This document shows positions 1-11,624 of a DNA stretch of 64,000 bases, piece by piece. The DNA is from Dryas octopetala (Eukaryota > Streptophyta > Magnoliopsida > Rosales > Rosaceae): positions 16,786,910 through 16,850,909 of the forward strand of contig OY992839.1 in NCBI GenBank assembly GCA_963921425.1. The letters are read 5' to 3'. A program made the position numbers and the translations under genes. Under the pieces are notes generated by a model. That model searched no databases, had not been told where the DNA came from, and saw only the letters and a program-made list of their open reading frames with translations. The first letter of the stretch is position 1, and every line of letters begins with the position of its first letter.

Positions 1-744
1 CATGACTTGGGCTCTAGAGTTGGCGCATGGCTTGCATGGCATGCGCATGCATGCATGGGCTGCCACCTCACCATTCTTGTGGATTTCGACTTCACCTAGG
101 CCCAAAGCCCAATTGACTTCATGACATGATATGGTTGACCCTTGACCATTGACTTTGAATTCCAATTTTACCCCTCTCTCCCTCTTGGATTCGAATTCAT
201 TTCTTTCCTCCATTTGATTCCATGGATGTCCACCACCTTCTAGAAGCTTCTGGAACCTTGACTTGATTGAGTTGACTTTGACCAACCTTTCCTAGTCCAA
301 CTAGGATTTCTTGTAAATGAAAGATTCCTTATCCATTTTGACTTCTCGTAATGACCATATTGCCCCTGAAGTCTCCTAGTGTCATTAGGACTCCTTTCCC
401 TAGTAGGGTTAGGTTTCCTAGTTCAACCAGGAATTCCTGTTCCAATAAGGATTTCTCATTTCTGGCTCGACAATGATGGTTCTGGACTTGATGTTTCCTA
501 GTGTGACTAGGAATCCTCATTTGACTAGGAATTTAGCTCTTTTCCTAGTTTGACCAGGAATTGACCCATTTTCCTAGTTTGACCAGGAAATGTCCCAAAA
601 CGGCTCCATTTGCTCCAATTTCCTATTTATGCTTCATTCGACCTAAAACCACAAAAACAAGACAACAGACACAAAAAGATCGAGTTCTAACACTCTAGGT
701 TAGGGAGTTAGTATCATAAAATAGCGTAAAATGAACACTCATCA
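1..744 (-). mobile_element. 3' LTR (partial) of ORF-less Athila-like element 1
   Basis: This is the TGATGAGTG-proximal 744 bp of a minus-strand LTR, ending at CACTCATCA and cut by the window edge. It matches 14677-15420, the same end of the other LTR of this element, with no difference noticed. It contains the array of short dyads of the form TCCTAGT-N3-ACTAGGA seen in every LTR of this complex. Directly to its right is the polypurine tract in antisense, which shows this is the 3' LTR of a minus-strand element. No protein is encoded. Confidence 0.88.
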
Positions 745-757
745 CACCCCCAAACTT
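745..757 (-). promoter_or_regulatory. Polypurine tract of element 1
   Basis: The complement reads AAGTTTGGGGGTG and abuts the LTR start TGATGAGTG. The same sequence sits at the same place in elements at 23757-23769, 33974-33986 and 52635-52647. It is the expected plus-strand DNA primer site for reverse transcription. Confidence 0.85.
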
Positions 758-1518
758 AGATTTTGCTAGTCCTCGAGCAAAGAAAATAAAGAAAAAGACT
801 CAAAAACTTAAAAATAAACTAACTTTCCCAACAAATGACATCATGAGTATGACCAACAATAACATAGTAGAGCAAGGCATATATAATATTCATTCTTCAA
901 ATTCTAATACTACTTCAAATAACATACCTTAGTCTTCCATTGTGCATATAGGTCATTCTCTTCATAACCCAAGTGTTGGACAAGCAAGAAATAAATCAAC
1001 ATATACAAAATAGATTCAACTCCAATCCTCACCAAGGCATACCCTCAACAATAAAGCACTCAAGAATTGGGTTGAATTGTGCACTCAAAGTATATGTGAG
1101 AGAATTTATGTAATCAAAGAGAAATAGCTCACATATTGTCATGAAAGATAGGCACATTTGAAAGGAAACAAGATCTCAAGGAAGGGAAAATCAAAACACT
1201 TGAAATAAAATCAATAACCATAAGCTCCCTTCCTTCCTAGACTCCACATTAAGAACTGCACTTCTCTTAAAATCAATTAGGTCTTCATAGGGGTTATAAT
1301 GAAGGCTTAGGGTAAGGTATGATATTGAAATGAAAGGGATAAACAAAGAGCTATAAACTATGGAATTGCAAGAACAATAGAACATTCTGAGGCATACCTT
1401 GCTTCTTTGCACATCATAGCTTGAACTTGAACACTTTTGTCCACTTCTTCTTTTGAAACCGTCCCTACGATTTCTTTCTTTTTTTTTTTTTTTTTTTTTT
1501 TTTTTCAAGGGCACGACA
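758..1518 (-). mobile_element. Element 1 internal non-coding region, 3' part
   Basis: Internal sequence of the minus-strand ORF-less element, interrupted by the chromovirus at 1524-11619. It is homologous to 23770-24530 and to the 3' non-coding region of the gag-pro element near 51880-52634. It contains a long T tract (about 1480-1505, an A-rich tract in element sense). Apparent ORFs here are lysine or phenylalanine homopolymers and are not genes. Confidence 0.8.
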
Positions 1519-1523
1519 TATAC
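1519..1523. repeat. Target-site duplication TATAC, left copy
   Basis: TATAC lies directly before the LTR start TGTGAGACCC. An identical TATAC follows the right LTR end at 11620-11624. A 5-bp duplication is standard for Ty3/gypsy integration and fixes both ends of the chromovirus. Confidence 0.95.
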
Positions 1524-1979
1524 TGTGAGACCCAAAATTTTCCAAATTTATTTTGGAATTTTTCTTTAATTTCTAGAATTTTTCTAGAAATTTGTTTGGC
1601 GGAAAATCGTATTTTTCACCTTAAGCTTTAATTGTTTGACCAACTTTGACTAGAGTTTTGACCCAAGTTAGACCTTTAGAAGGTGGTACTTTTACTCACG
1701 AACCCAACGGAGCAAGTCTCGTATTATTCCGAGTCCGGGAGATTATTTTATGAATTTCCCAAAATTTCATTTTTAAAAGCATTTTATCTTAGTTTGTGGA
1801 GCTTGAAATTTTCGAAATTTTTCTAAAGGGAAAATTGGTAATTTGACCTCATAGTTAATTAGTACTAGTCGATACGAGTCCGTAGTATTTTTCGGGGTAT
1901 TTTTCCGAGTCCCGAGCTATTTTTAATTAATTTTTGAAGTTGAGAAAAATAGGAAAAAGAAAATAAAATAGGAAAAACA

Positions 1980-2158
1980 CCAGATCGCGCCACGTGGCAC
2001 GATCTGGAGCGTCTAACGATGCATGGCAGCAAGATCTGATGGCTGCATGTGCAGCCAAGTGTCAAAGCCTTCGCCACGTGTCAATTTCTCATTAGTCAAA
2101 GTTATGACGGTTGACTTGAGTCAACCCAGTCAACTCGGATGAGTCAACCGAGTTGACT
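1980..2158 (+). promoter_or_regulatory. LTR upstream promoter: G-box palindrome and W-box cluster
   Basis: 1980-2007 is a 28-bp palindrome with one mismatched pair, centred on the G-box CACGTG (1991-1996). A second CACGTG is at 2075-2080, and GGCTGCA/TGCAGCC form an inverted repeat at 2041-2056. Between 2094 and 2158 there are six TTGACT cores in either orientation (2094, 2111, 2119, 2128, 2142, 2153), several arranged as inverted pairs. TTGACC/T is the known WRKY-binding W-box. All of this lies within 200 bp upstream of the TATA box. Stress or defence inducibility is an inference. The same array is in the 3' LTR at 9372-9550. Confidence 0.65.
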
Positions 2159-2171
2159 CACTCACTCACCC

Positions 2172-2179
2172 TATAAATA
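2172..2179 (+). promoter_or_regulatory. TATA box of the 5' LTR promoter
   Basis: TATAAATA lies after the W-box cluster and about 50 bp before a CT-rich stretch typical of plant transcript leaders. The duplicate is at 9564-9571. Confidence 0.75.
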
Positions 2180-4234
2180 GTGGCGTGAACCCCAGCTGAT
2201 CCTCACAAATTCAGCCGCACGCTTCCCAAGAGAGAGCTTCTCTCTCCTCTCTCCTCCTTTCTCTCTCTTCTTCAATCTTGTTTTGAGTTTATCTTGAGTT
2301 CTGGAGCTCCGATCGACGATCCGATTTCGCCTACGCAATCGTGGCGACGAGCTCTTCAATTCTAGTAGTGTGAAGGCTATGTTTTGGTGAAGTTTTAAAA
2401 AAATCATTTCTGAGCTCCATAGGTAATTTCTTGATCCCTGTCGAATTTCTGCTAAAATTTTGTTAAATAAATCTCTTGTTAATTAGGCTATTTTAATCTT
2501 ATTATTTAGCAAGTCTAGTAGTACCGAGACTCTGCTCGTGGGAAGTCTTCAACAGGTATACCCTTAACCCAGCTTATTTGATTTGCTGTTGTTTAAGTGG
2601 TGGTTATAGACGAAACACCGTTTAACTGTTGTTATTAAATGAACTTAATAAATATTGAGGCCATATCAGTGGTAACCAAATAACGTGATGACTAAGGTCA
2701 GTCCATGAGCATACATGCGTTGGGTACTGAGCCAGAGCTCCCTCAGTTTCCCCATGCACTGACCTGGTCACGTTGTAAGGTTCATATCTGATCAACCTCC
2801 TCGACAATAAATTAAAATAAACTTAGAAACCACACGGTCTGACATGACTGTCTGCCTCGGGGAGCAGGGTCATGCCGGATCAAGAATTTAGAGAAGCCTA
2901 GCAAGTTACGCTAGTGCCAAACCTCTAAATTTTACCTGGTCTTAATAGACAAGGCCGAGAGTACGTTTAGTACGTTCCTAATAGCTGTCGTCGGATTCGG
3001 ATCTCCAGTTTCCCAACAGGTACAAGTGGGACCCAGACACAGGAAAGGGATCAGGCAAGGGACACACTTTGGTAAAACAGGTAGGGGGAAAGTACCATAT
3101 CCCGGTTATTGGATTTCCTGCCTATTTTCGTACTATATGTATATGAAAATGTCTTTCACAGAGAATGTGCATGATTTTTGTATGGCATATTTGTGTGATT
3201 TTCTGTGTGATACCTTGAACGACCTGAGAGTAACGGGCACGTGTTGTGACCTTGGGTTTCGATCCCCTAAACCTCCGGAGGGGTAAGTACGGACTGGTTA
3301 GTCGAATGTCCTTCTGGGGAGGCTAACCAATGTGGTATTACCAGGTAAATGGATACTCTCACCACAGTATCGAGGTGGTGGTTGAATTTCCGATACTGGT
3401 GGTTGGCCTGTATGTGATCGGTCGCAGGTATGTTTCTGAACTATGTCACGTGACAGGAAGGATTTTCACTGAAAAAGATGTATGAGCATGCAAAGGCTTT
3501 ACTCACTGATTATTGGCATAACTATCTTTATCATTACTGGTTTTGGTTACAATATTATTGATATTGATACCCTGTTTTTGGGTGTGCATTGCTTTTAAAC
3601 TGTTTTCCTTGAAATCCTATATTTTTGAGTATTGCTTTCAAACCTAACCAGGATTTTCCCTCGAGGGGAAGCGATGAACGTATGTGACGCTTACCCCCTA
3701 CTGTACTCTTGTGAGTGCAGATAATCCAGTTGTTGGAGACCAAGATTGAGGTCGTGGGTGTGGCACTTGCAGCTTGTCAGTTTCAGTCTTGCTATCTAGT
3801 TTAGATCCTTTCTTTGGATCTGTGGTGGTGTTTCTCTTTCATCCTCGTAGGTGGCATATCCCAATGGCTATCCATGAGTCCAATTTGTTGCACCACTTTG
3901 TTGAAGACTGAATCACTCTGGCGTGGGTTGGACTATCCTGACATATCTGTTTATCTACTGTTTTATTATGTAGCATTAGGGTTAGTGTATTTGAAACACA
4001 TAACCCTCACGGGTTGGTACTCTTTACTGTTATTTATAATATGAGGCATTTTCAGTAATTTCTTCCGTTGTATTTTTACTACTCTGATCCAACCCGGGTT
4101 CTTCAATAAAAAGGGCTTAACTCGTTTTAGAGAGCTTGGGAATATAATACTCGGGGTAAGGGGTATTATAGTCTCAGGATCTTTAAGACGGGTGCCGCTG
4201 TGGTGTTCCCAGTTTCGGGGCGTCACAGAAAAAG

Positions 4235-4246
4235 TGGTATCAGAGC
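4235..4246 (+). promoter_or_regulatory. Primer binding site, tRNA-iMet
   Basis: TGGTATCAGAGC starts 7 bases after the 5' LTR end. It is complementary to the 3' end of plant initiator methionine tRNA, which ends GCTCTGATACCA. This is the usual primer for plant chromoviruses. Confidence 0.93.
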
Positions 4247-4479
4247 GGTACGACCTAAAATAATAATAATAATAATAAATAAATAGATAACTTTGTAAGA
4301 TTGTTAGTAGATTATTTTTACTAATATGCAGGATATGCCAACCCAGAGCCGATTCAGCAGATTCCTTCGAAGTTTCCAACCAAACACATTCTTCGATAAG
4401 TCTTTCCCTTGAAACACTTTTGTTCCTTGTATTATTTGTGTCAATCATTCCCTTATTTGTTTTCAGTCTTGCTGACAAG

Positions 4480-7400
4480 ATGCCACCCCGTTTCGATCGA
4501 ACTAACAGTAATGCCAATAATCGGTTCGACCCACAACAAATGGCTGAATTTATGCAGGCTTTCTTTGCTCAACAAGCTGGTAACCGTCTCACTCCCGCTG
4601 AACGTGAAGATAAGCGACGAGGCGAGTACTTAGATCGTTTCCTTAGGACTAAGCCGATGAAGTTTCACGGAAGTTCCGAACCCGATTTAGCTGAGAATTG
4701 GGTTACGCACATCGAGAAGAAGCTCGAGTCGATTAACGCACCAGATGAGTACAAGATCTGGCTAGCTACACATGTGTTTGAAGGCGAAGCTGACGGATGG
4801 TGGAGATGCATTAGGCACCGAGAAAATATTAACACTATGACTTGGGAAGGATTTAGGGAATTGTTCTACGACAGATATTTTCCCGAGCCACTGCAGATGA
4901 CAAAGATGAAGGAATTCATGGATCTAGAGCAGGGAAACATGACTGTTTCTGAATACGTGGGAAAGTTTACTGAACTTGGACGTTTCGTCCCATCTACCAT
5001 GAATGATGAGAAGGCAAAGACTGTCAGATTTCTGCAAGGTCTGAAGAACGGGATTCGCCAATACTTGGCAAGTCAAAGGTTTACAGTTTTCAAAGATGTG
5101 GTCAATGCTGCTTATGCTCAGGAGCAGGATTTCCTTGCAACTAGACAGAAAGGGGAAATTGCGAGGTCTGAGGGAACAAGACTAGGAAAAAGAAGAAATT
5201 TTCAGAGGGGAGGACCCTCTCGAAACCAAAGAAACTGGAAGAAGACTAGACTTCAAATTTGTTTCCAGTGTGGAGGTGAAGGCCACTACAGAAATAATTG
5301 TCCTACTAGAACACAGCAGAATGCCCCCAGGCCACAACCACAGATACAGGCTGTACCACAACCATTTAGAGCTCAACCATTGCAACATGCACTACCACAA
5401 CCCAACAATCGTGGAGGACAAGGAAGAGGTGGCGGAGGAAGACCACAACCAGCTAGAGGAGGACGAGTTTTTGCAGTAAGAGCTAACCAGGAAGAAGCCC
5501 CACTTGACGGTACTATACTGCTCTTTAATACTGAAGTAAGAATTTTGTTTGATACGGGTGCTTCACATTCATTTGTCTCTGTTAGCTTTACTGAGGAATT
5601 AGGATTGCATGCTGAACCTTTAGCTGAAACCATCCACATGAGTACACCCATTGGAACAACAACCGAAGTAGATAGAATTTACCAATCTTGCCAACTAGTA
5701 GTCCAAAACCGAGTCTTGACAGCAAACCTATACCCTTTGAACATGGATTACTACGACCTTATTCTAGGAATGGATTGGTTACAAGAAAATCAGGCACAGA
5801 TCGATTGTGAGAAAAGAAAAGTGAAGGTAGTCACGAGTAACAGAGAAGAGGTGATCATCCGATTGCACAAACCGCTACAACCCATCAACCCATTGCTGAG
5901 AGTTTGTTTCAAAAGCAAGAAAGTTATGCTATGCTATTCACTCATCCTTTCCACACAAGCCAAGCAGAAGGAAGATAAACCAATACCAGTGGTAGACGAA
6001 TACCCAGACGTTTTTCCAGAAGATCTGCCCGGAATCCCACCAACAAGAGAAGTAGAATTCAAGATTGAACTTGTACCAGGCACTCAACCTATTTCAATCC
6101 CGCCCTACCGCATGGCACCAGCTGAGATGGTGGAGCTGAAGAAGCAATTAGACGACTTGAAGGAGAAGGGCTTTATCAGAGAAAGTATATCACCATGGGG
6201 AGCCCCTGTTCTATTCGCCAAAAAGCATGATGGAACATTGCGACTCTGCATAGACTACCGGAAGCTGAACCAAGTCACAATAAAGAACAAGTATCCATTG
6301 CCTAGAATTGACGAGCTATTTGATCAACTTAGTGGAGCGAAGTACTTCTCAAAGATTGATCTCAGATCCGGCTACCATCAACTCAGAGTTCGAGACGAAG
6401 ACGTCCCAAAGACTGCTTTTCGTACCAGATACGGACATTATGAGTTCGTTGTGATGCCGTTTGGATTGACAAATGCACCTGCCGCATTCATGGACCTGAT
6501 GAACCGAGCATTCCGTCCATACTTGGACAAATTTGTTATTGTCTTCATCGACGACATCCTGATTTACTCCAAGAGTAAGGAAGAGCATGAAGAGCATCTG
6601 AGAATTGTTCTACAGACATTACTTCAAAAGCAACTTTACGCCAAGAAGTCAAAATGTGAATTTTGGCTGAAAGAGGTACAGTTCCTTGGCCACATCATCT
6701 CAGAAAAAGGATTGTCTCCTGATCCCAAGAAGATCGAAGCAGTTTTGAATTGGGAACAACCGAAGAGCATGACAGAAGTCCGTAGTTTTCTTGGATTAGC
6801 AGGTTATTACAGAAGGTTTGTAGAAGGTTTTTCCAAGATTGCTACCCCGATGACTCGACTACTCAGAAAAGGATTCAAGTTTGAATGGAACGAGAAGTGT
6901 GAAGAAGCATTCCAAGAGCTCAAGAAACGACTGACAACTGCCCCAGTGTTAGTCTTACCCAACAATGAAGATCCTTATGAAGTCTACACCGACGCGTCCA
7001 TAATAGGAGTCGGATGTGTACTGATGCAGAATGGGCGAGTGATAGCCTATGCCTCAAGACAGTTGAAGGAATATGAAAAGAATTATCCAACTCATGATTT
7101 GGAGTTAGCCGCTGTCGTACACGCTCTAAAAATCTGGAGATGCTACTTGTATGGAGGCCGATTCACTGTTTTCTCAGATCACAAGAGCCTCAAGCATATA
7201 TTCACTCAGAGAGATCTGAATTTGCGACAACGACGCTGGATGGAGTATCTTAAAGATTATGATTTTGAATTACAGTATCATCCAGGAAAAGCCAACAAAG
7301 TAGCTGATGCACTGAGCAGGAAGAAAAACACTCTAGCCAGTTTATTGATGGCTGAACGGGAGATCCTACAGACTTTGGATCAGTACAAGGTCAACATACA

Positions 7401-8880
7401 CCATGATGGAAGGATTGCAAGTATGCAGATTGAGCCCCAATTGGAGCAAGAATTAGTTCAAGAACAAGAAGGGGATCTAGAGATACAGCAGAAAAAGAAG
7501 GAGGTATACTCAGGAGATGCACCTGGGGAATGGAAGGTACATTCTGATGGAAGTTTGAGATACAGAGGCCGAATAGTTGTGCCAAACAGGAAAGAAACAA
7601 GACAACGGATTCTGAACGAAGCTCATTCTACCAGTTTTGCTATGCACCCTGGAGGAACGAAAATGTATCAAGATTTGAAACGAAGATACTGGTGGAAAGG
7701 TATGAAAAGAGACGTGGCTGATTTTGTTAATCACTGTGTGACCTGCCAACAAGTGAAAGCCGAACACCAGAAGCCGTCTGGATTGTTGCAACCGTTACCT
7801 ACTCCAGAGTGGAAGTGGGATTGTGTTACTATGGATTTCATCACAGATCTGCCGAGAAATACAAAAGGGCACAATGGTATTTGGGTTATCGTGGACAGAC
7901 TCACGAAGTCAGCTCATTTCTTGCCGGTCAAGATGAACTCACCTGTTGATTATTTTGCTGATCTCTATATCGAATGGATTGTTCGATTGCATGGTATCCC
8001 GAAGACGATTGTTTCCGATCGAGATCCCCGATTTACATCTCGATTGTGGCGGAAGTTACAATCTGAATTAGGCACTCAATTGAATCTTAGCAGTGCCTAT
8101 CATCCGCAGACGGATGGGCAATCTGAAAGAGTTATTCAGATACTGGAAGATATGTTGCGAGCTTGTGTTCTAGATTTCAGAGGTAAGTGGAGTGAGTACT
8201 TACCGCTCGCCGAGTTCGTGTATAACAATAGTTATCAAAGCAGTCTCAAGATGGCACCGTACGAAGCACTTTACGGAAGGCCATGTCGTTCGCCACTCTG
8301 TTGGGCCGATGTTGAGGACCGAGTTGTTCTGGGTCCTGAAGTGATTAAAGAAACGACCGAAAAGGTCAAGATGGTCAAGAAACGACTAGAAACCGCCCAG
8401 AGTAGGCAGAAATCGTACGCTGATCGAAGGAGGAAGCCTTTGGAATTTCAAGTTGAGGACTTGGTGTTTCTAAAAGTTAGTCCTTTGAAGGGTACATTTC
8501 GGTTTGGTATGCGAGGCAAGTTGGCACCCAGGTATATTGGACCGTTCAAGGTTTTGGAACGTGTCGGGAAAGTTGCTTACAGGTTGGAGTTGCCGCCTCA
8601 GTTAGCATACATACATAACGTATTCCATGTGTCCCAGTTGAAAAAGAGTGTGCCTGACATCCCTCAAGTGATGCCTTGGATTGGTTTACCGCTCGAACCA
8701 AACGTGTCTTATGTGGAAGGACCTGTTTCTATCTTAGCTTACGAGACGAAACAACTCAGGAATAGGAAGGTACCACTTGTAAAAGTTCAGTGGCAGCGCC
8801 ACGGAGTCGAGGAAGCGACATGGGAACTGGAATCCGACATGAGGAAGAGATACCCGCATCTCTTCAGTGAACTCAGGTAA
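4480..8880 (+). CDS. Gag-Pol polyprotein of Tekay-like chromovirus
   Basis: This is a single 1466-aa ORF encoding all proteins needed to copy and insert the element. From the ATG at 4480: Gag core to about residue 250; CCHC zinc knuckle at 261-274 (C-x2-C-x4-H-x4-C); aspartic protease DTGA at 358; reverse transcriptase with FIDD at 689 in place of YxDD, common in plant gypsy elements; RNase H with DAS at 838; integrase with HHCC zinc finger (H1049, H1056, C1086, C1089) and D1119, D1180, E1216 (D-35-E); then a GPF-type module and a chromodomain at about 1412-1466. The frame is open 60 nt further upstream, but without a better ATG. A pyrimidine-rich TTTCAG lies 15 nt before the ATG and could be a splice acceptor. 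No stop or frameshift was seen, so activity is plausible but untested. Confidence 0.95.
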   Translation: MPPRFDRTNSNANNRFDPQQMAEFMQAFFAQQAGNRLTPAEREDKRRGEYLDRFLRTKPMKFHGSSEPDLAENWVTHIEKKLESINAPDEYKIWLATHVFEGEADGWWRCIRHRENINTMTWEGFRELFYDRYFPEPLQMTKMKEFMDLEQGNMTVSEYVGKFTELGRFVPSTMNDEKAKTVRFLQGLKNGIRQYLASQRFTVFKDVVNAAYAQEQDFLATRQKGEIARSEGTRLGKRRNFQRGGPSRNQRNWKKTRLQICFQCGGEGHYRNNCPTRTQQNAPRPQPQIQAVPQPFRAQPLQHALPQPNNRGGQGRGGGGRPQPARGGRVFAVRANQEEAPLDGTILLFNTEVRILFDTGASHSFVSVSFTEELGLHAEPLAETIHMSTPIGTTTEVDRIYQSCQLVVQNRVLTANLYPLNMDYYDLILGMDWLQENQAQIDCEKRKVKVVTSNREEVIIRLHKPLQPINPLLRVCFKSKKVMLCYSLILSTQAKQKEDKPIPVVDEYPDVFPEDLPGIPPTREVEFKIELVPGTQPISIPPYRMAPAEMVELKKQLDDLKEKGFIRESISPWGAPVLFAKKHDGTLRLCIDYRKLNQVTIKNKYPLPRIDELFDQLSGAKYFSKIDLRSGYHQLRVRDEDVPKTAFRTRYGHYEFVVMPFGLTNAPAAFMDLMNRAFRPYLDKFVIVFIDDILIYSKSKEEHEEHLRIVLQTLLQKQLYAKKSKCEFWLKEVQFLGHIISEKGLSPDPKKIEAVLNWEQPKSMTEVRSFLGLAGYYRRFVEGFSKIATPMTRLLRKGFKFEWNEKCEEAFQELKKRLTTAPVLVLPNNEDPYEVYTDASIIGVGCVLMQNGRVIAYASRQLKEYEKNYPTHDLELAAVVHALKIWRCYLYGGRFTVFSDHKSLKHIFTQRDLNLRQRRWMEYLKDYDFELQYHPGKANKVADALSRKKNTLASLLMAEREILQTLDQYKVNIHHDGRIASMQIEPQLEQELVQEQEGDLEIQQKKKEVYSGDAPGEWKVHSDGSLRYRGRIVVPNRKETRQRILNEAHSTSFAMHPGGTKMYQDLKRRYWWKGMKRDVADFVNHCVTCQQVKAEHQKPSGLLQPLPTPEWKWDCVTMDFITDLPRNTKGHNGIWVIVDRLTKSAHFLPVKMNSPVDYFADLYIEWIVRLHGIPKTIVSDRDPRFTSRLWRKLQSELGTQLNLSSAYHPQTDGQSERVIQILEDMLRACVLDFRGKWSEYLPLAEFVYNNSYQSSLKMAPYEALYGRPCRSPLCWADVEDRVVLGPEVIKETTEKVKMVKKRLETAQSRQKSYADRRRKPLEFQVEDLVFLKVSPLKGTFRFGMRGKLAPRYIGPFKVLERVGKVAYRLELPPQLAYIHNVFHVSQLKKSVPDIPQVMPWIGLPLEPNVSYVEGPVSILAYETKQLRNRKVPLVKVQWQRHGVEEATWELESDMRKRYPHLFSELR

Positions 8881-8902
8881 TCTCGAGGACGAGATTTTTT
8901 TT

Positions 8903-8915
8903 AAGTAGGGGAGGA
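8903..8915 (+). promoter_or_regulatory. Polypurine tract of the Tekay-like element
   Basis: AAGTAGGGGAGGA immediately precedes the 3' LTR start TGTGAGACCC and lies 22 bp after the gag-pol stop. It is the expected primer site for plus-strand synthesis. Confidence 0.88.
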
Positions 8916-11619
8916 TGTGAGACCCAAAATTTTCCAAATTTATTTTGGAATTTTTCTTTAATTTCTAGAATTTTTCTAGAAATTTGTTTGGCGGAAAATC
9001 GTATTTTTCACCTTAAGCTTTAATTGTTTGACCAACTTTGACTAGAGTTTTGACCCAAGTTAGACCTTTAGAAGGTGGTACTTTTACTCACGAACCCAAC
9101 GGAGCAAGTCTCGTATTATTCCGAGTCCGGGAGATTATTTTATGAATTTCCCAAAATTTCATTTTTAAAAGCATTTTATCTTAGTTTGTGGAGCTTGAAA
9201 TTTTCGAAATTTTTCTAAAGGGAAAATTGGTAATTTGACCTCATAGTTAATTAGTACTAGTCGATACGAGTCCGTAGTATTTTTCGGGGTATTTTTCCGA
9301 GTCCCGAGCTATTTTTAATTAATTTTTGAAGTTGAGAAAAATAGGAAAAAGAAAATAAAATAGGAAAAACACCAGATCGCGCCACGTGGCACGATCTGGA
9401 GCGTCTAACGATGCATGGCAGCAAGATCTGATGGCTGCATGTGCAGCCAAGTGTCAAAGCCTTCGCCACGTGTCAATTTCTCATTAGTCAAAGTTATGAC
9501 GGTTGACTTGAGTCAACCCAGTCAACTCGGATGAGTCAACCGAGTTGACTCACTCACTCACCCTATAAATAGTGGCGTGAACCCCAGCTGATCCTCACAA
9601 ATTCAGCCGCACGCTTCCCAAGAGAGAGCTTCTCTCTCCTCTCTCCTCCTTTCTCTCTCTTCTTCAATCTTGTTTTGAGTTTATCTTGAGTTCTGAAGCT
9701 CCGATCGACGATCCGATTTCGCCTACGCAATCGTGGCGACGAGCTCTTCAATTCTAGTAGTGTGAAGGCTATGTTTTGGTGAAGTTTTAAAAAAATCATT
9801 TCTGAGCTCCATAGGTAATTTCTTGATCCCTGTCGAATTTCTGCTAAAATTTTGTTAAATAAATCTCTTGTTAATTAGGCTATTTTAATCTTATTATTTA
9901 GCAAGTCTAGTAGTACCGAGACTCTGCTCGTGGGAAGTCTTCAACAGGTATACCCTTAACCCAGCTTATTTGATTTGCTGTTGTTTAAGTGGTGGTTATA
10001 GACGAAACACCGTTTAACTGTTGTTATTAAATGAACTTAATAAATATTGAGGCCATATCAGTGGTAACCAAATAACGTGATGACTAAGGTCAGTCCATGA
10101 GCATACATGCGTTGGGTACTGAGCCAGAGCTCCCTCAGTTTCCCCATGCACTGACCTGGTCACGTTGTAAGGTTCATATCTGATCAACCTCCTCGACAAT
10201 AAATTAAAATAAACTTAGAAACCACACGGTCTGACATGACTGTCTGCCTCGGGGAGCAGGGTCATGCCGGATCAAGAATTTAGAGAAGCCTAGCAAGTTA
10301 CGCTAGTGCCAAACCTCTAAATTTTACCTGGTCTTAATAGACAAGGCCGAGAGTACGTTTAGTACGTTCCTAATAGCTGTCGTCGGATTCGGATCTCCAG
10401 TTTCCCAACAGGTACAAGTGGGACCCAGACACAGGAAAGGGATCAGGCAAGGGACACACTTTGGTAAAACAGGTAGGGGGAAAGTACCATATCCCGGTTA
10501 TTGGATTTCCTGCCTATTTTCGTACTATATGTATATGAAAATGTCTTTCACAGAGAATGTGCATGATTTTTGTATGGCATATTTGTGTGATTTTCTGTGT
10601 GATACCTTGAACGACCTGAGAGTAACGGGCACGTGTTGTGACCTTGGGTTTCGATCCCCTAAACCTCCGGAGGGGTAAGTACGGACTGGTTAGTCGAATG
10701 TCCTTCTGGGGAGGCTAACCAATGTGGTATTACCAGGTAAATGGATACTCTCACCACAGTATCGAGGTGGTGGTTGAATTTCCGATACTGGTGGTTGGCC
10801 TGTATGTGATCGGTCGCAGGTATGTTTCTGAACTATGTCACGTGACAGGAAGGATTTTCACTGAAAAAGATGTATGAGCATGCAAAGGCTTTACTCACTG
10901 ATTATTGGCATAACTATCTTTATCATTACTGGTTTTGGTTACAATATTATTGATATTGATACCCTGTTTTTGGGTGTGCATTGCTTTTAAACTGTTTTCC
11001 TTGAAATCCTATATTTTTGAGTATTGCTTTCAAACCTAACCAGGATTTTCCCTCGAGGGGAAGCGATGAACGTATGTGACGCTTACCCCCTACTGTACTC
11101 TTGTGAGTGCAGATAATCCAGTTGTTGGAGACCAAGATTGAGGTCGTGGGTGTGGCACTTGCAGCTTGTCAGTTTCAGTCTTGCTATCTAGTTTAGATCC
11201 TTTCTTTGGATCTGTGGTGGTGTTTCTCTTTCATCCTCGTAGGTGGCATATCCCAATGGCTATCCATGAGTCCAATTTGTTGCACCACTTTGTTGAAGAC
11301 TGAATCACTCTGGCGTGGGTTGGACTATCCTGACATATCTGTTTATCTACTGTTTTATTATGTAGCATTAGGGTTAGTGTATTTGAAACACATAACCCTC
11401 ACGGGTTGGTACTCTTTACTGTTATTTATAATATGAGGCATTTTCAGTAATTTCTTCCGTTGTATTTTTACTACTCTGATCCAACCCGGGTTCTTCAATA
11501 AAAAGGGCTTAACTCGTTTTAGAGAGCTTGGGAATATAATACTCGGGGTAAGGGGTATTATAGTCTCAGGATCTTTAAGACGGGTGCCGCTGTGGTGTTC
11601 CCAGTTTCGGGGCGTCACA
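8916..11619 (+). repeat. 3' LTR of the Tekay-like element
   Basis: This 2704-bp repeat equals the 5' LTR at an offset of 7392 bp; the one difference noticed is A9696 against G2304. It ends CGTCACA and is followed by the TATAC target duplication at 11620-11624. Confidence 0.95.
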
Positions 11620-11624
11620 TATAC

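Larger units (their letters stand above)
1524..4227 (+). repeat. 5' LTR of the Tekay-like element
   Basis: This 2704-bp direct repeat begins TGTGAGACCC and ends CGTCACA. It holds a promoter with G-box and W-box motifs (1980-2158) and a TATA box (2172-2179). An AATAAA lies at 4105-4110. Short ORFs recur at identical positions in the 3' LTR (for example 3026-3286 and 10418-10678); they are conserved only because the LTRs are near identical, and I see no protein family in them. Confidence 0.95.
1524..11619 (+). mobile_element. Complete Tekay-like chromovirus (Ty3/gypsy LTR retrotransposon)
   Basis: This is a 10,096-bp element with TATAC duplications on both sides, two LTRs of exactly 2704 bp beginning TGTGAGACCC and ending CGTCACA, a tRNA-iMet PBS, one uninterrupted Gag-Pol ORF and a polypurine tract. 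Only one LTR difference was noticed by eye (G at 2304, A at 9696), so insertion looks very recent. Long LTRs, iMet priming and a C-terminal chromodomain point to the Tekay/Del clade of chromoviruses; clade assignment is from motif knowledge, not phylogeny. It is nested inside the non-coding internal region of element 1. Confidence 0.95.

Noticed and set aside
1191..1535. 114-aa minus-strand ORF with a lysine run
   Set aside because: The run is a T homopolymer read in antisense in a non-coding retroelement interior, and the ORF crosses the chromovirus insertion site.
4420..4479. Hydrophobic N-terminal extension of Gag-Pol
   Set aside because: It needs a non-ATG start; the ATG at 4480 gives a normal Gag start, so the extension is probably leader sequence, not a signal peptide.
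3966..4517. 183-aa minus-strand ORF across the LTR end and PBS
   Set aside because: Antisense to the LTR, PBS and gag start; low-complexity tyrosine run from ATT/AAT repeats; no domain.
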